A stretch of DNA of 64,000 bases from Locusta migratoria (lineage: Eukaryota; Arthropoda; Insecta; Orthoptera; Acrididae). Where the stretch lies: positions 170,218,549-170,282,548 of the forward strand of contig CM048750.1 in NCBI GenBank assembly GCA_026315105.1. The letters are read 5' to 3'. Below, piece by piece: positions 19,928 to 28,938 of the stretch (within the stretch, counting starts at the first letter, position 1; every line of letters starts with the position of its first letter). The translations under genes and the position numbers were made by a program. The notes below the pieces were generated by a model that worked only from the letters and a program-made list of their open reading frames with translations, had not been told where the DNA came from and did not search any database.

Positions 19928-21190
19928 TTAAAATTTTGGTACCTTACCTGGCTTTTCGGAAAATACATTCTTATTGTCTGTCAGTAAATAATACAGCTCC
20001 CCCTTTGCATGATCATAAATTCCCTTAGTATTGTTTACCTTCCTTCGTATCACTTCCTCGACCTCCGCCTCATCCATTGTACATTTGGCTATGTGCAGAC
20101 GTGCCACTAAATCTTTATCACTCCTTGCATTTCTAAATTTAACCATTTTCATGCATCCTCCAGAATGGAGTTCCAGCACCTGATCCTTACAATCAATGCA
20201 AGCCCCATTTTTACATAGAAAATCATTGCCTAGCACAAGATTTAGACAGAGATTTCTTATTACCAGAAAAACATGACTAAACGTTTTCCCTCCTATATTT
20301 ACATCTAATACAACCTCCTTACTCACTGGCTTGCTGTAAGTTCCGAATTTCTCAGCACATTGGTTAGCCCACGTCTGTACAGGACCTTCTAACATTCTTT
20401 TGGTGTATTTTATTTTGCAATTATCAGTCGTTCCAGGCAGGAATTGATCTTTGCATGCTGCAATAAAATCTACTACATGGTAGTTACTTTCCCCTGAAAT
20501 AGTTTTACAACTTGGTATCTGCATCCCAAACCAACCAGTATTAACAGATGCAGAGCACAATTCTAAATCAGCCATCCTACTATTCACCTTTTCTATACTA
20601 CATTTATTTACAGCTACTACCTGTTCTATTTCCTTTCTTAAAACACTTTTTGTATTTTCCAAACTTGTCTTAGTTTCATCAACACCAGCCACAATCCTTT
20701 TGTTTATGTCAATTAAAACCTGCCTAGTGTCCTCATTCCTGATTTCACAAATCTGTTTTCCTGATTCTATCCTGTCATTCAACTTAGTCTCAACAGCACC
20801 AATTCTGGCATTCAGATCCTTTTCTCTAACTTCAAATTTTTCAGTCAAATCTTCTAATCTTTTGTCGAAGTCCGAGATTATTTCATTTTTTAAAACACCC
20901 ATTGAATTTTTTATTGAGTTTTCCATTTCAGCAATTGAATTCCCCATTTTAGATTTTATACTTATAATTGAATTTCCCATTTTTGTTTCCAGGCCCCCTA
21001 CAGTATTTTTAAATTCAGTTATCATCCAACCCATCATTGCTTTCATTTCATCCGCCTTAGATTGCGTTGGGGCCTCAAACCCACTACCACTCTCTAAGGA
21101 TTCACTATCACTTAAAACCCTATCAGTTTCGGTACTCATGGCTGGGGACAAGAGAACTGAAATCAACAAAATAAAAGCCTGCTGCGACAC
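19928..21190 (-). CDS. Gag-protease fusion protein of Gypsy-like element (420 aa)
   Basis: Open frame without internal stops. The first in-frame Met gives a hydrophobic start (AFILLISVLLSPAM), but MSTETDRVLSDSES at residue 19 looks the better gag start. Residues ~45-215 are rich in Glu/Lys/Ile heptads (repeated KMGNSI), predicting a long coiled coil. About 235-285 (FIAACKDQF...KIKYTKRMLEG...TWANQ) resembles the capsid region of insect Gypsy Gag. After a sharp join at ~290 comes the C-terminal half of an aspartic protease (FLVI...LVLGNDFL), with its catalytic DTG half missing. The tail (YLLTDNKNVFSEKPGKV) is the segment that normally precedes RT. An internal deletion therefore fused gag to late protease in frame. 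Confidence 0.83.
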   Translation of the reverse strand: MSQQAFILLISVLLSPAMSTETDRVLSDSESLESGSGFEAPTQSKADEMKAMMGWMITEFKNTVGGLETKMGNSIISIKSKMGNSIAEMENSIKNSMGVLKNEIISDFDKRLEDLTEKFEVREKDLNARIGAVETKLNDRIESGKQICEIRNEDTRQVLIDINKRIVAGVDETKTSLENTKSVLRKEIEQVVAVNKCSIEKVNSRMADLELCSASVNTGWFGMQIPSCKTISGESNYHVVDFIAACKDQFLPGTTDNCKIKYTKRMLEGPVQTWANQCAEKFGTYSKPVSKEVVLDVNIGGKTFSHVFLVIRNLCLNLVLGNDFLCKNGACIDCKDQVLELHSGGCMKMVKFRNARSDKDLVARLHIAKCTMDEAEVEEVIRRKVNNTKGIYDHAKGELYYLLTDNKNVFSEKPGKVPKF

Positions 21191-21410
21191 TTATCTCTTT
21201 GTCTGTGCTGCAACTCCACTGCGTAACTGCGTCGTGTTTCCGTGCTGAGCTGCCGATGCCGAAATCGTCGCTGTTGTGCGCCGTATCTGCCGCGTCCTGC
21301 CGCCGCATGGTGATGGTCTGGAATATACCGGCTGTTGCCGCCGCGTCTCCCGGTTACGCTGTTGCTGCCTGCCGCACACTCGCTGCCGTGGGCCGCTGAA
21401 ATTTTCTTCA

Positions 21411-21668
21411 ACACGCGAGTCGGAATGTACTTCGCACTCGAAATGAACGAGCCGCGACGTACTTCTCGCTTCAAATGGGCGAAACCGGAACACACTATTT
21501 CACGAAATCGATGAGTCGGAACGTGTCTCAGTACACACTACACACTGTTTCGCGAAATGGACGAGCCGGAACGTGTCTCAGTACACACTACACACTGTTT
21601 CGCGAAATGGACGAGCCGGAACGTGTCTCAATACACACTACACACTGTTTCGTGAAATGGACGAGCCG
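21411..21668 (-). repeat. 50-bp tandem repeat in the Gypsy leader
   Basis: Exact 50-bp period: units 21491-21540, 21541-21590, 21591-21640 and a partial unit 21641-21668 adjoining the LTR. Each has CGAAATGGACGAGCCGGAAC and GTGTCTCAGTACACACTA or close variants. Diverged units extend left to about 21411. The partial unit overlaps the candidate primer-binding site, so every unit carries a PBS-like GGCTCGTCCATTTC. Confidence 0.93.
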
Positions 21669-21673
21669 CCATA

Positions 21674-22135
21674 TGCGACGGGGCGGAACAATGCTTTTCC
21701 CTCTTTCTGGTGGAAAAATGTTTTGTGGTCGATTAAAGGATGATATTAAATGATTCCCGCTTTGGTGCTGTTCCGTCCACGTGACTCGAGCCCCCACGCA
21801 ACTTCGCACTTTGACCCACACACCGGAATCATTTAACTCAAAAGGCATACGAAAAAACGGTACTTCAGCCGCGAAAAGCTATCCCACGTTTTTACAGAAA
21901 ATGCCGCGACGAGCAACCACGCTCCGCCGTCCTCGGCAGTCCACGTGACTCTCCCCTTCCCCCACGCGACTCGGCTTCCGTTTTTCCAGCCCCGCAGAAA
22001 AACCCCTACGTCACAAACTTCCCGAAGCCTGTATATCCCGCGCGCGTTCGCGCGCGCGTGATTTAAATGTGCCGATGTGTGTGTCTCTATAAAATACAAG
22101 TGTGCGGCATCAGCCTGGGGCACTGTCATGTCATA
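21674..22135 (-). repeat. 5' LTR of the Gypsy-like element (462 bp)
   Basis: On the minus strand it starts TATGACATGACAG and ends CCGTCGCA. Lacks the 169-bp segment present in the other LTR. Carries a CG-alternating run at about 22038-22058 and a TATTTTATAG motif that could serve as promoter. Confidence 0.9.
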
Positions 22136-23056
22136 GTCTAGAGTCTCATTTACTATCGACTCTCGTTTAGCAAAACTGACATCGGCAAACGGGACATCTG
22201 TATCATTGGAGTACTTATAAAACATGATATGGGGACAGGATGCTTTATACTGAAGCCACTGAACTATTGCACACAGATATTTTGTGTCGATACGGTTACG
22301 TATATTTCTCTCTAAACGTACTGCGGACTTGAAATCACTCCTTGTCATCGGTAAAGCTGTGAAAGGTTGTTGTTTCCGTGCAGTGTTAATGAATTCATCC
22401 AGCCAGAGAGTGTGTGTATATGTTTGGGTGAAATTTCCTGTTCTTTGAGATGATACTGAAGTCCTGGTCACATGGTAGGTATGAGATAAGGCCATATTCC
22501 TATTTTGCCCGCCACATTGCCCCGAGTACATAATCATTCGCTTTGTTTAGACATTATGTTTAATGTAATGCATGAGAGACGATCCAATTCCTTGTGTTCC
22601 TCGGGATGCTTCGCCCTGACTCCATACATACATGATAGCTTTCTTGGTACATAGGTCGTGTATTCCAAGGCAGTATTTCCACAATTACCGCTTGTAGTAA
22701 CAGATACCTCTTGTAAGTATGTGTCGGTAAAGTCCTCATCAAATCATAGGCAATCAGGGTCGTATCGTTCTCCTGATGGCTCCCTTCTGCTGCATCGCGA
22801 TTCTTTTCCGTCCGTGCGCTCTCAGCCTTTCGTTAATGCAACTCCCTTTCACATTCCAATTTACCCTTCTCTTGCGCGGTGTCGGCTGTTACAGAGGTCA
22901 CGAACTAGATATTTGGTCAGATATTTAATACAAAATGTAATCTGTCTTTTCATCCCCCAGTAACTGCTTCCTGCCGTAAATGTGACGTCTTTAACATCAA
23001 ACGTGCTGTATGGTGTATGGTACGCTGTCCCACCGGCCTACTCCCTATGGATACAC

Positions 23057-23097
23057 GGCGCAATAGTGGCCTATGTGGCATAGGCCACTATTGCGCC
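23057..23097. repeat. Perfect 19-bp-arm hairpin
   Basis: Arms ggcgcaatagtggcctatg (23057-23075) and its exact reverse complement (23079-23097) with a 3-nt loop (TGG). The arm shares AATAGTGGCCTA with the DUF7869-type TIR. GGATACACGGCGC at 23049-23061 is repeated exactly at 23323-23335, just outside the right TIR. Confidence 0.92.
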
Positions 23098-23243
23098 CTG
23101 TTTCGTACAGCTCTGCACGGCGCATAAACAACATCTGACGCTGCCACATTGTCCATGCTGCCCGAATACATGTCTGGCAATTGTAGGACGTAATGGTATG
23201 GCCTAAAGAGATGTTCTGTGTGAATATCTAATTTTTTCCAAAT

Positions 23244-23280
23244 ATGTGGGTTAGGCCACTATTGCACTGATAGCCTCATA
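23244..23280 (-). repeat. Right terminal inverted repeat of the DUF7869-type element
   Basis: Reverse complement of 17360-17396 with two mismatches. Confidence 0.8.
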
Positions 23281-23769
23281 TAGCCGCTTGTAGAGGGCGC
23301 GCATCTTCGGTTACTCCCACCAGGATACACGGCGCCTGCTTGTGATTGGCTTTCGATCGATCGTTGCCTTATCCACGATCGTTCTCTTACGTCTGGCTGT
23401 GGCGCTGACTATACGCCACAACAGACTACATCTTAAATTTTTTCCCAGATGCATTGTCTCAAAATTAAACTAAAAAAAAGAAACTGTCGGAAAGGAATCA
23501 GGACACCTGAAAAGTCGTCGTCGGTTTTGATACGATGACCGCAGATTCCACCTGGGGAATACTAGATGTATTGATAATGGTTTCATCGCTCGCCAAATGA
23601 TAGCACAGTGACGAAGCTGTTAGAGTGACATCTGTGGGCACCCCGTTATAGGCAGCGTTTACAGCCATAAGGCTGACTGTGACAAAATGTAAAGCAATGG
23701 CGCCATGCCACAGAGACGCGGTCCTGCTTTCTACAGATACCTGAGCCAATTCGGTAGGAATCAAATTAT
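23281..23769. other. No gene seen
   Basis: Contains a palindromic ATCGATCGATCG-like cluster (about 23355-23385). A short minus-strand frame (23764-23498) matches nothing I recognise. Confidence 0.4.
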
Positions 23770-24690
23770 AGCCTTTCGACTGGCGGGACAGCCCTTTCGT
23801 AGAATTGCCACAGTTAGATGTGCTGTGTCAGTTGTGCAACGATGCTGATTACAATAGTCACGTGAACATTCTCACACCAGTAGACGACGTTCTGGACATC
23901 CACACACACAGACATCCACAAATAACATATTGTAAGGGCATCAGTGGCAGATCGTGCGAGATACCTCAGCACGGATAAGAAGGTTTGTGAGACCACAAGT
24001 GTCAACACAAACTGTCACTAACTGGTTCCTATAAAAGTGAGACTATGGGCAGGCTGGGACACCTCTAGCCTGTCTTCCCACTCAATCCTCGGCAACAACG
24101 TGGACGTCTCAACTGGTACCGACAGAGGATCACCTGGAAAGGCTGGTCGTGGTCTTCAGCACAAGTGAGGATCCTTTGCACTTACTATGTAGACCTAGCG
24201 AGCGCTGACTCGTAGAGTGTATTCGTCCAAGAGACACTGTCACCATCGCAGATGTTTTCGTCTGGAGTGAGGTAAGTTACGACCTCGTTCACCTTTGGAG
24301 TCTGCAGATAGAAAGTTGACCACCACTCAGTGCGTAAAGGAATATTGTAAGAACTTTTATTTTGACATTCTTGCAAGAGGACGGTAGTGTATTGTGTGAA
24401 CAGGACAGTCCTCAACCACAGACCATGCGAGAAACTCAACGTGCCCTGCAAGACGTGGCAGCTTCCCTAGCCAATGTGATCTCCACACTAGGCCGCAGTT
24501 GTGCACTTGTTGGATATGGTGGGCCGACAACTGACACCTCCAACTTGTGAACCCAAACTCTTGCAGAACTACGTGGACTGGTCGAGCAGGGGTGGAATTA
24601 CGTATTCACCATGATGGAATGGATGCCAGAATCAGCACCTGCATTGCCACTCGTGGAGGTCACAACCACTACTATAGTCCGTGTCATGTA
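23770..24690 (+). pseudogene. Tc1-like transposase remnant (family B)
   Basis: Plus-strand decayed transposase. IVRASVADRARYL at about 23930 is the helix-turn-helix (paired-like) region, GSPGKAGRGLQH-like text near 24130 stands where the block before the catalytic SDES is expected, and the C-terminus LRGLVEQGWN...ARISTCIATRGGHNHY (24565-24680) is the standard Tc1 ending. Indels break it into at least four frames. Matches the fragments at 35940-36290 and 41700-41990 in wording. Confidence 0.65.
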
Positions 24691-24808
24691 GGAAGGCGAC
24701 CCAGTTTTCAGCCGTTCTGCGCATCCTCCTCCATTACCGCACTGACAGCCAATAATATTCATTCTCTAGGAGCGTGGTTGGCCGCGAGTTACGCAATGTT
24801 TCTCCCAT

Positions 24809-24975
24809 AGGCTCAACTCCTTGGTCATTAGTCCGTAGCTTACAAACTACTTAAACTAAGGCAAACCAATCAAAGGACAACACGAACACCCATGTCCTAG
24901 GGGGGACTCGAACCCCCGACGGCGAACGGCCACGCGCACCGCAGCACGGCGCCTCAGTACACACGGCTAATACGC
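24809..24975 (-). mobile_element. SINE, second subfamily
   Basis: Minus-strand copy. The head has B-box GGTTCGAGTCC (24905-24915 as complement), the body GGTCATTAGTCCGTAGC and TTACAAACTACTTAAAC. The 3' tail is truncated or altered at the left edge. Confidence 0.8.
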
Positions 24976-24984
24976 AGCGGGGAA

Positions 24985-25394
24985 TATTAAGTGTAAAGAA
25001 GTCTTTCCTGTTGGCTTTTGTGTGGAATGTTGCCTTGTAAGAGAGTGAAACTTGGAAGATAAGTTGTTCAGACATAAAGAAGATAGAGGCTTTGTGTTTC
25101 TGCAGAGGAATGAGTGACTAATGAGGAGGTAATGAACAGAATTGTTGAGAATTTCTGTCATAATTTCACTAAAAGAAGGTATGGATTTGTAGGACACATT
25201 CTTAGACATAAAGGAATGGTGAATTTACGCATTGGTGGGAAATGCTGGGGGGGGGGGGGGGGGGATCGCAGGGGGAAACCAAGGGACCAATACAATAAGC
25301 AGATTCAAATGGATGTGAGGAGATACTTGCTCAGGATAGAGTAGGATGGAGAGCTGCATCAAACCAATCACCGGACTGAAGGCAACAACAGCCT
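24985..25394 (+). mobile_element. RTE-type LINE 3' fragment
   Basis: Plus strand. Reads RKSFLLAFVWNVAL-like text, then NEEVMNRIVENF, TKRRYGFVGHILRHKGMVNL, KPRDQYNKQIQMDV and ends GGACTGAAGGCAACAACAG. A middle segment (the WCYRRMLKIRWVD block) is deleted at about 25095, and a G18 run (25247-25264) replaces the GKNRRG region. It is the landing site of the I-type LINE, whose target duplication starts at 25395. Confidence 0.82.
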
Positions 25395-25408
25395 TCCCCT
25401 GTTGCTAT

Positions 25409-28400
25409 GGAAGTGAGGAGACTGACGGAAGCCTGCCATCGGCAAGGTGACGAACTGTTGGTGGGATGTGATGCCAATGCCCACAATCTATTGTGGGGCA
25501 GCAAGGACACCAACAGTAGAGGTTGAATTTCTCCTATCTAACAACTTGGAGATTCAAGAATAGTAGAAGGGAAGAAGTAATTGACATAACTTTTGGTTCC
25601 ATGATGATGGGAAGTTACGTCAAACAGTGGCATGTAGTCCTGGAGCCATCCTCATCAGATCACTTGTATGTTAAATTCAAGGTTGAAATGGGAACCAGAC
25701 AGATCATGGCCTATAGGAAACCCTGGAAAACGGACTGGGAGACATATAGGAGAGACCTTGACTTCAGCCTATCGGAAATAAAAGCTTCGATAAGGAATCC
25801 AGCAGAGTTTGAGGAAGTAGCAGAGGCCATAACTTCTGCTATAGTGACCTCATACCAGGACAACTGCTCAATCACCAAGAAGTGCACAAATAGGAGTGTG
25901 CCTTGGTAGAATAATAACCTGGAAATGCAAAGGAAACAGGTACGAAGACTGTTTAACCTTGCGAGGCGCAAAGAACAATGAGGCCCTTGTCAATTACAAC
26001 CTTGCCATTAGATAGGCTAAGGAGGCATCGTGGAAGGTATTCTGTGAGGAAATGGAGGGCACAGCTGCTCAAGCGAGACTTCATAAAATCCTCACTAGGG
26101 TACCAACTAATCCAGGAGGAACATTGAGGAAGGAGGCTGGGGAGTATACAAAGACAGCACATGAAACGCTGAAACTGCTCCTCAAGATCACTTTCCTCAA
26201 TATACTCTAGGGGATAACTCAGACCAGAATGCGATTCCTGAGAGACAACGGTTTTCAGGTACTCGCAAAGAGGACTGGGATTTGGCCAAGGAGAGTGTCG
26301 ATTTCAGTAAGGTCCGATGGGCGGTGGGAACATTTCAACCGTTCAAGTCACCTGGCCCCGATGGAATCTTTCCAGCTCTCCTGCAACAAGCGGGAGAAAA
26401 TTTTATTAGATTCCTATACAGGTTATTCAGGGTTAGCCTAGCAGCAGGAATCATTCCCAATGCATGGAGGGCAGTGAAGGTTGTCTTCATTCCAAAACAA
26501 GGGAGAATTGATCATACCAAGGCCAAGGATATGAGACCAATCAGCCTGTCCTCCTTCATTCTTAAGACATTGGAAAAGCTGGTTAATGTGCATGTTGGAG
26601 AAAGGAAGTTAAGTAGGGCTCCTCTGCATTCAAACCAACATGCATATCAGCCAGGTAAATCATGTGAGGCAGCTCTCCACCAACTCGTTGGGAAGGTGAA
26701 GAAAGCACAACACATTCAGGAAATAGCCCTCTGTATCTTCCTGGACATCGAGGGGGCTTTTAGCAACATGACCTTCGATTCCATGGTTAGGGCAGCAGAG
26801 GTGCATGACCTTGGGACCACTATATGTAGGTGGACTAGGGCCATGCTCAGTAGAAGAAAGGTAGAGGCTACCATGATGGATGAAAAGATGGTAATCAACA
26901 CCACTAGGGGTTGCCCGCAAGGAGGACTTCTTTCCCCTTTATTGTGGAATCTAGTGGTGAATGATCTCATTGGAGAATTAAACTCTAGGCAGTACTTTTG
27001 CCAAGGATACGCAGATAATCTTGTCATAATAATACTTGGCAAATTTGCTGACACAGTGTAGAATATGGCACAAGGTGCATTGGACATTGTGCAAGACTGG
27101 TGCAGAAAACAGGATCTGGGGGTTAGTCCTAAGAAGACTGTTGTTGTACCATTCACAAAGAAGCATATACAACATTCAAGTTGGAATCTAAAGCTTTTCA
27201 ATGAAGCGCTACCTATGAAGGGGACAGTGAAATATCTAGAGGTTACCCTAGATGAGAAACTGAGATGGACCCCTCACATTATAAATATTTGCTCCAAGGC
27301 AAACGGTACTCTAGTAAGTACCGGGAGAGCTTGTGGCCAAAATTGGGGCCTGAGCCCCAAGGGTGTGCACTGGATATACACCACGGTGATTAGACCCAGG
27401 ATCACCTATGGGGCGGTCGTGTGGTGAAAGAAGGTAGAACAGCAGGTTGTTGCTAAGGAGCTTGGTAAGGTGCAGAGATTAGCGTGCTTAGCCACAGGCG
27501 GAATTAGCAGCACATCAACTGCTGGGATGGAAACCACGCTGGATATGCCCCCATTACACCTTTGGGTCAAGATGGAGGCAGCAGCTGGTGCATACGGACT
27601 CAAATCTGGCAGCAATTGGAACTCTTTGGGATATCCAGAATCACACACTAAAATAGTGAGTGAGGTAAATATAGGAAAGGTTGGGTAAATGCCAGACGAC
27701 TATATTATAACCCCATACTGCTTCAACAAGCCTTTCAATATAACAATTGGAAGTAGGGAGCAGTGGGAGAAAATAGTTCAACCCCCTATGGGGGATATTG
27801 TCTGGTTCACTGATGGGTCAAAATCGGACCACGACGTTGGGGACGGGGTACACAGGGTGCAGCCAAGACTGGAGGACGTCATGTCTCTAGGGAAACTGGC
27901 CTCTGTTTTCCAGGCCGAAATCACTGCCATCAGGGCGTGTGTGGAGGAGAATTTGCGTAGGTGCTACAGCCAGGCAGCCCTGAGATCACTGGCAGCTCCT
28001 GCAACAAGGTCTAAAATTGTTGCAGAATGTCACAGGGTTGTGGTGGAGCTAGGGGAAAGTAATAGAGTAAACCTATTGTGGGACCCTGGTCACTTGGGGA
28101 TCAGTGGCAACGAACATGCCGACAGATTAGCCAGGATGGGGGCAGAGACTCCATTTATTGGACCGGAACCTGTCCTGACAATCACCAAGGCAATGATCAA
28201 ATTAAGCTACGTAACTGGCTCAGAAGACAGCACGTTGAATATTGGACCAAAGTCCATCAACAAAAACATGGCAATGTAATGATGCCAAAGCCATGTTTTA
28301 AAAGAAGCCCTGCAATCCTGGGTCTTAACAGGAGAGAGATTAGACTCATGGTTGGATTGCTGACAGCCCATGGGAATTTCTAAAAACACCTACATACAAT

Positions 28401-28602
28401 GGGAATAACAGAAGAGGACCCTAAATGTAGGATCTATGATGACGGTGATGAAACTGCATCACATCTAATCTTCGAATGCATTGCATTGGAGAGTAAAATA
28501 CACAGAACCTTTGGGACAACCAGACCCGAAGAAATTGTGTCTAATAAAGAACTGGTAAAGGGACTCCTTGCACTGTTCAAGGGCATTGGTTGGCTTTACT
28601 AG
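25409..28602 (+). pseudogene. ORF2 remnant: AP endonuclease, reverse transcriptase, RNase H, zinc knuckle
   Basis: N to C: endonuclease end VGCDANAHNLLWGSKDTNSRG-like (25470-25525) and EVIDITFGSMMMGSYVKQW (25575-25630); RT from about 26290 with FKSPGPDGIFPALLQ, KQGRIDHTKAKDMRPISL, FLDIEGAFSNMTFD, GCPQGGLLSPLLWNL; active site GYADNLVII (about 27005), where the second catalytic Asp is Asn; connection IRPRITYGAVVW followed by a stop; RNase H with WFTDGSKSD (27800), QAEITAIRAC (27915) and DPGHLGISGNEHADRLA (28083); last a C-x-H-x-C-like motif CRIYDDGDETASHLIFEC (28420). At least five stops or frameshifts. Normally it would nick DNA and copy its RNA at the nick. Confidence 0.87.
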
Positions 28603-28924
28603 TTATACAGGGAGCGATACCGCACAATAAACTTAGTTTCGGTGCGGGCAGTGGCGGGTTGGACCAAGACTGTTTTGGCTTCCCTGATAAAATCAAATCA
28701 AATCAGACAAGGTACATACTAGAACCTGTCAATCATAGAGCAGGAGCAGCATTTTGTATTTGCTCCATGTACTGTGAGAAACATTAATCAAGTCATTTTA
28801 GATGGATTTCTAAGAATATAAACATCTTGACTAACTGACATAATTATAAATGACTTTTATACGTTTCACACTGCTGTTATAATGCTTTATTTATTTCCCT
28901 GAAAAAAATCAAATCAAAATCAAA
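25409..28924 (+). mobile_element. I-superfamily LINE (endonuclease-RT-RNase H), 5'-truncated, 14-bp TSD
   Basis: Flanked by tcccctgttgctat at 25395-25408 and 28925-28938, an exact 14-bp target duplication. The body runs from inside the endonuclease to a tail of AAATC repeats (28900-28924). An earlier AAATC-repeat tract at 28690-28709 marks the expected 3' end, so 28710-28899 may be transduced flanking DNA. An RNase H domain after RT places it in the I/LOA/Outcast group. Several stops and frameshifts make it dead. Confidence 0.88.
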
Positions 28925-28938
28925 TCCCCTGTTGCTAT

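Larger units (their letters stand above)
17855..22135 (-). mobile_element. Ty3/Gypsy-like LTR retrotransposon, internally deleted, with both LTRs
   Basis: Minus-strand element: 5' LTR 22135-21674, leader, gag-pro fusion frame 21190-19928, non-coding 19927-18484, 3' LTR 18483-17855. Next to the 5' LTR, TGGCGGCTCGTCC (from 21671 leftward) is a candidate primer-binding site 2 nt away, and AAGTGGGGGT just before the 3' LTR is a polypurine tract. Flanking GTCT (17851-17854; 22136-22139) is a 4-bp target duplication, and excising the element plus one copy reconnects the host reading frame. RT, RNase H and integrase are missing, so mobilisation would need enzymes from a related element. Confidence 0.88.
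17770..22960 (-). pseudogene. DUF7869-like protein, frameshifted and split by an LTR element
   Basis: Minus strand, N to C: KAESARTEKNRDAAEGS and TLIAYDLMRTLPTHTYKRY (about 22830-22700); KKAIMYVWSQGEASRGTQ (22660-22600); YSGQCGGQNRNMAL (22535-22495); YLPCDQDFSIISKNR (22480-22440) after a frameshift; then ARKQQPFTALPMTRSDF and a FYKYS segment (to about 22200). These blocks match what I know of DUF7869, a family of repeated insect/cnidarian proteins with RNase-H-like acidic motifs, likely transposon-borne. The end of the frame (SLQQFLPPP) lies at 17830-17790 beyond the Gypsy element. Two compensating frameshifts make it a pseudogene. Catalytic role is inferred. Confidence 0.7.
17360..23280 (-). 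mobile_element. Candidate DNA transposon carrying a DUF7869-like gene (host of a Gypsy insertion)
   Basis: Ends are 37-bp inverted repeats (17360-17396 and 23244-23280) that differ at only two positions and begin TATGAGGCTATCAGTGC. ATAT lies just outside/overlapping both tips and could be the target duplication, but the tips themselves are TAT-rich, so it is ambiguous. Between them lies one minus-strand DUF7869-like gene (about 22960-17770), split by a 4,281-bp LTR element. Without that element the transposon would be about 1.64 kb. The TIR motif GCAATAGTGGCCTA is echoed in a perfect hairpin at 23057-23097. Confidence 0.6.

Noticed and set aside
20700..21248. 182-codon plus-strand membrane protein
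   Set aside because: Antisense of the coiled-coil Gag: Glu/Lys codons read backward give Phe/Leu/Ser-rich text.
21833..22537. 234-residue single protein
   Set aside because: Composite: the first part is DUF7869-like, and the remainder is antisense-like reading of the Gypsy LTR.
27689..28279. Host RNase H gene
   Set aside because: The RNase H-like frame is the C-terminal domain of the I-type LINE and is contiguous with its RT.
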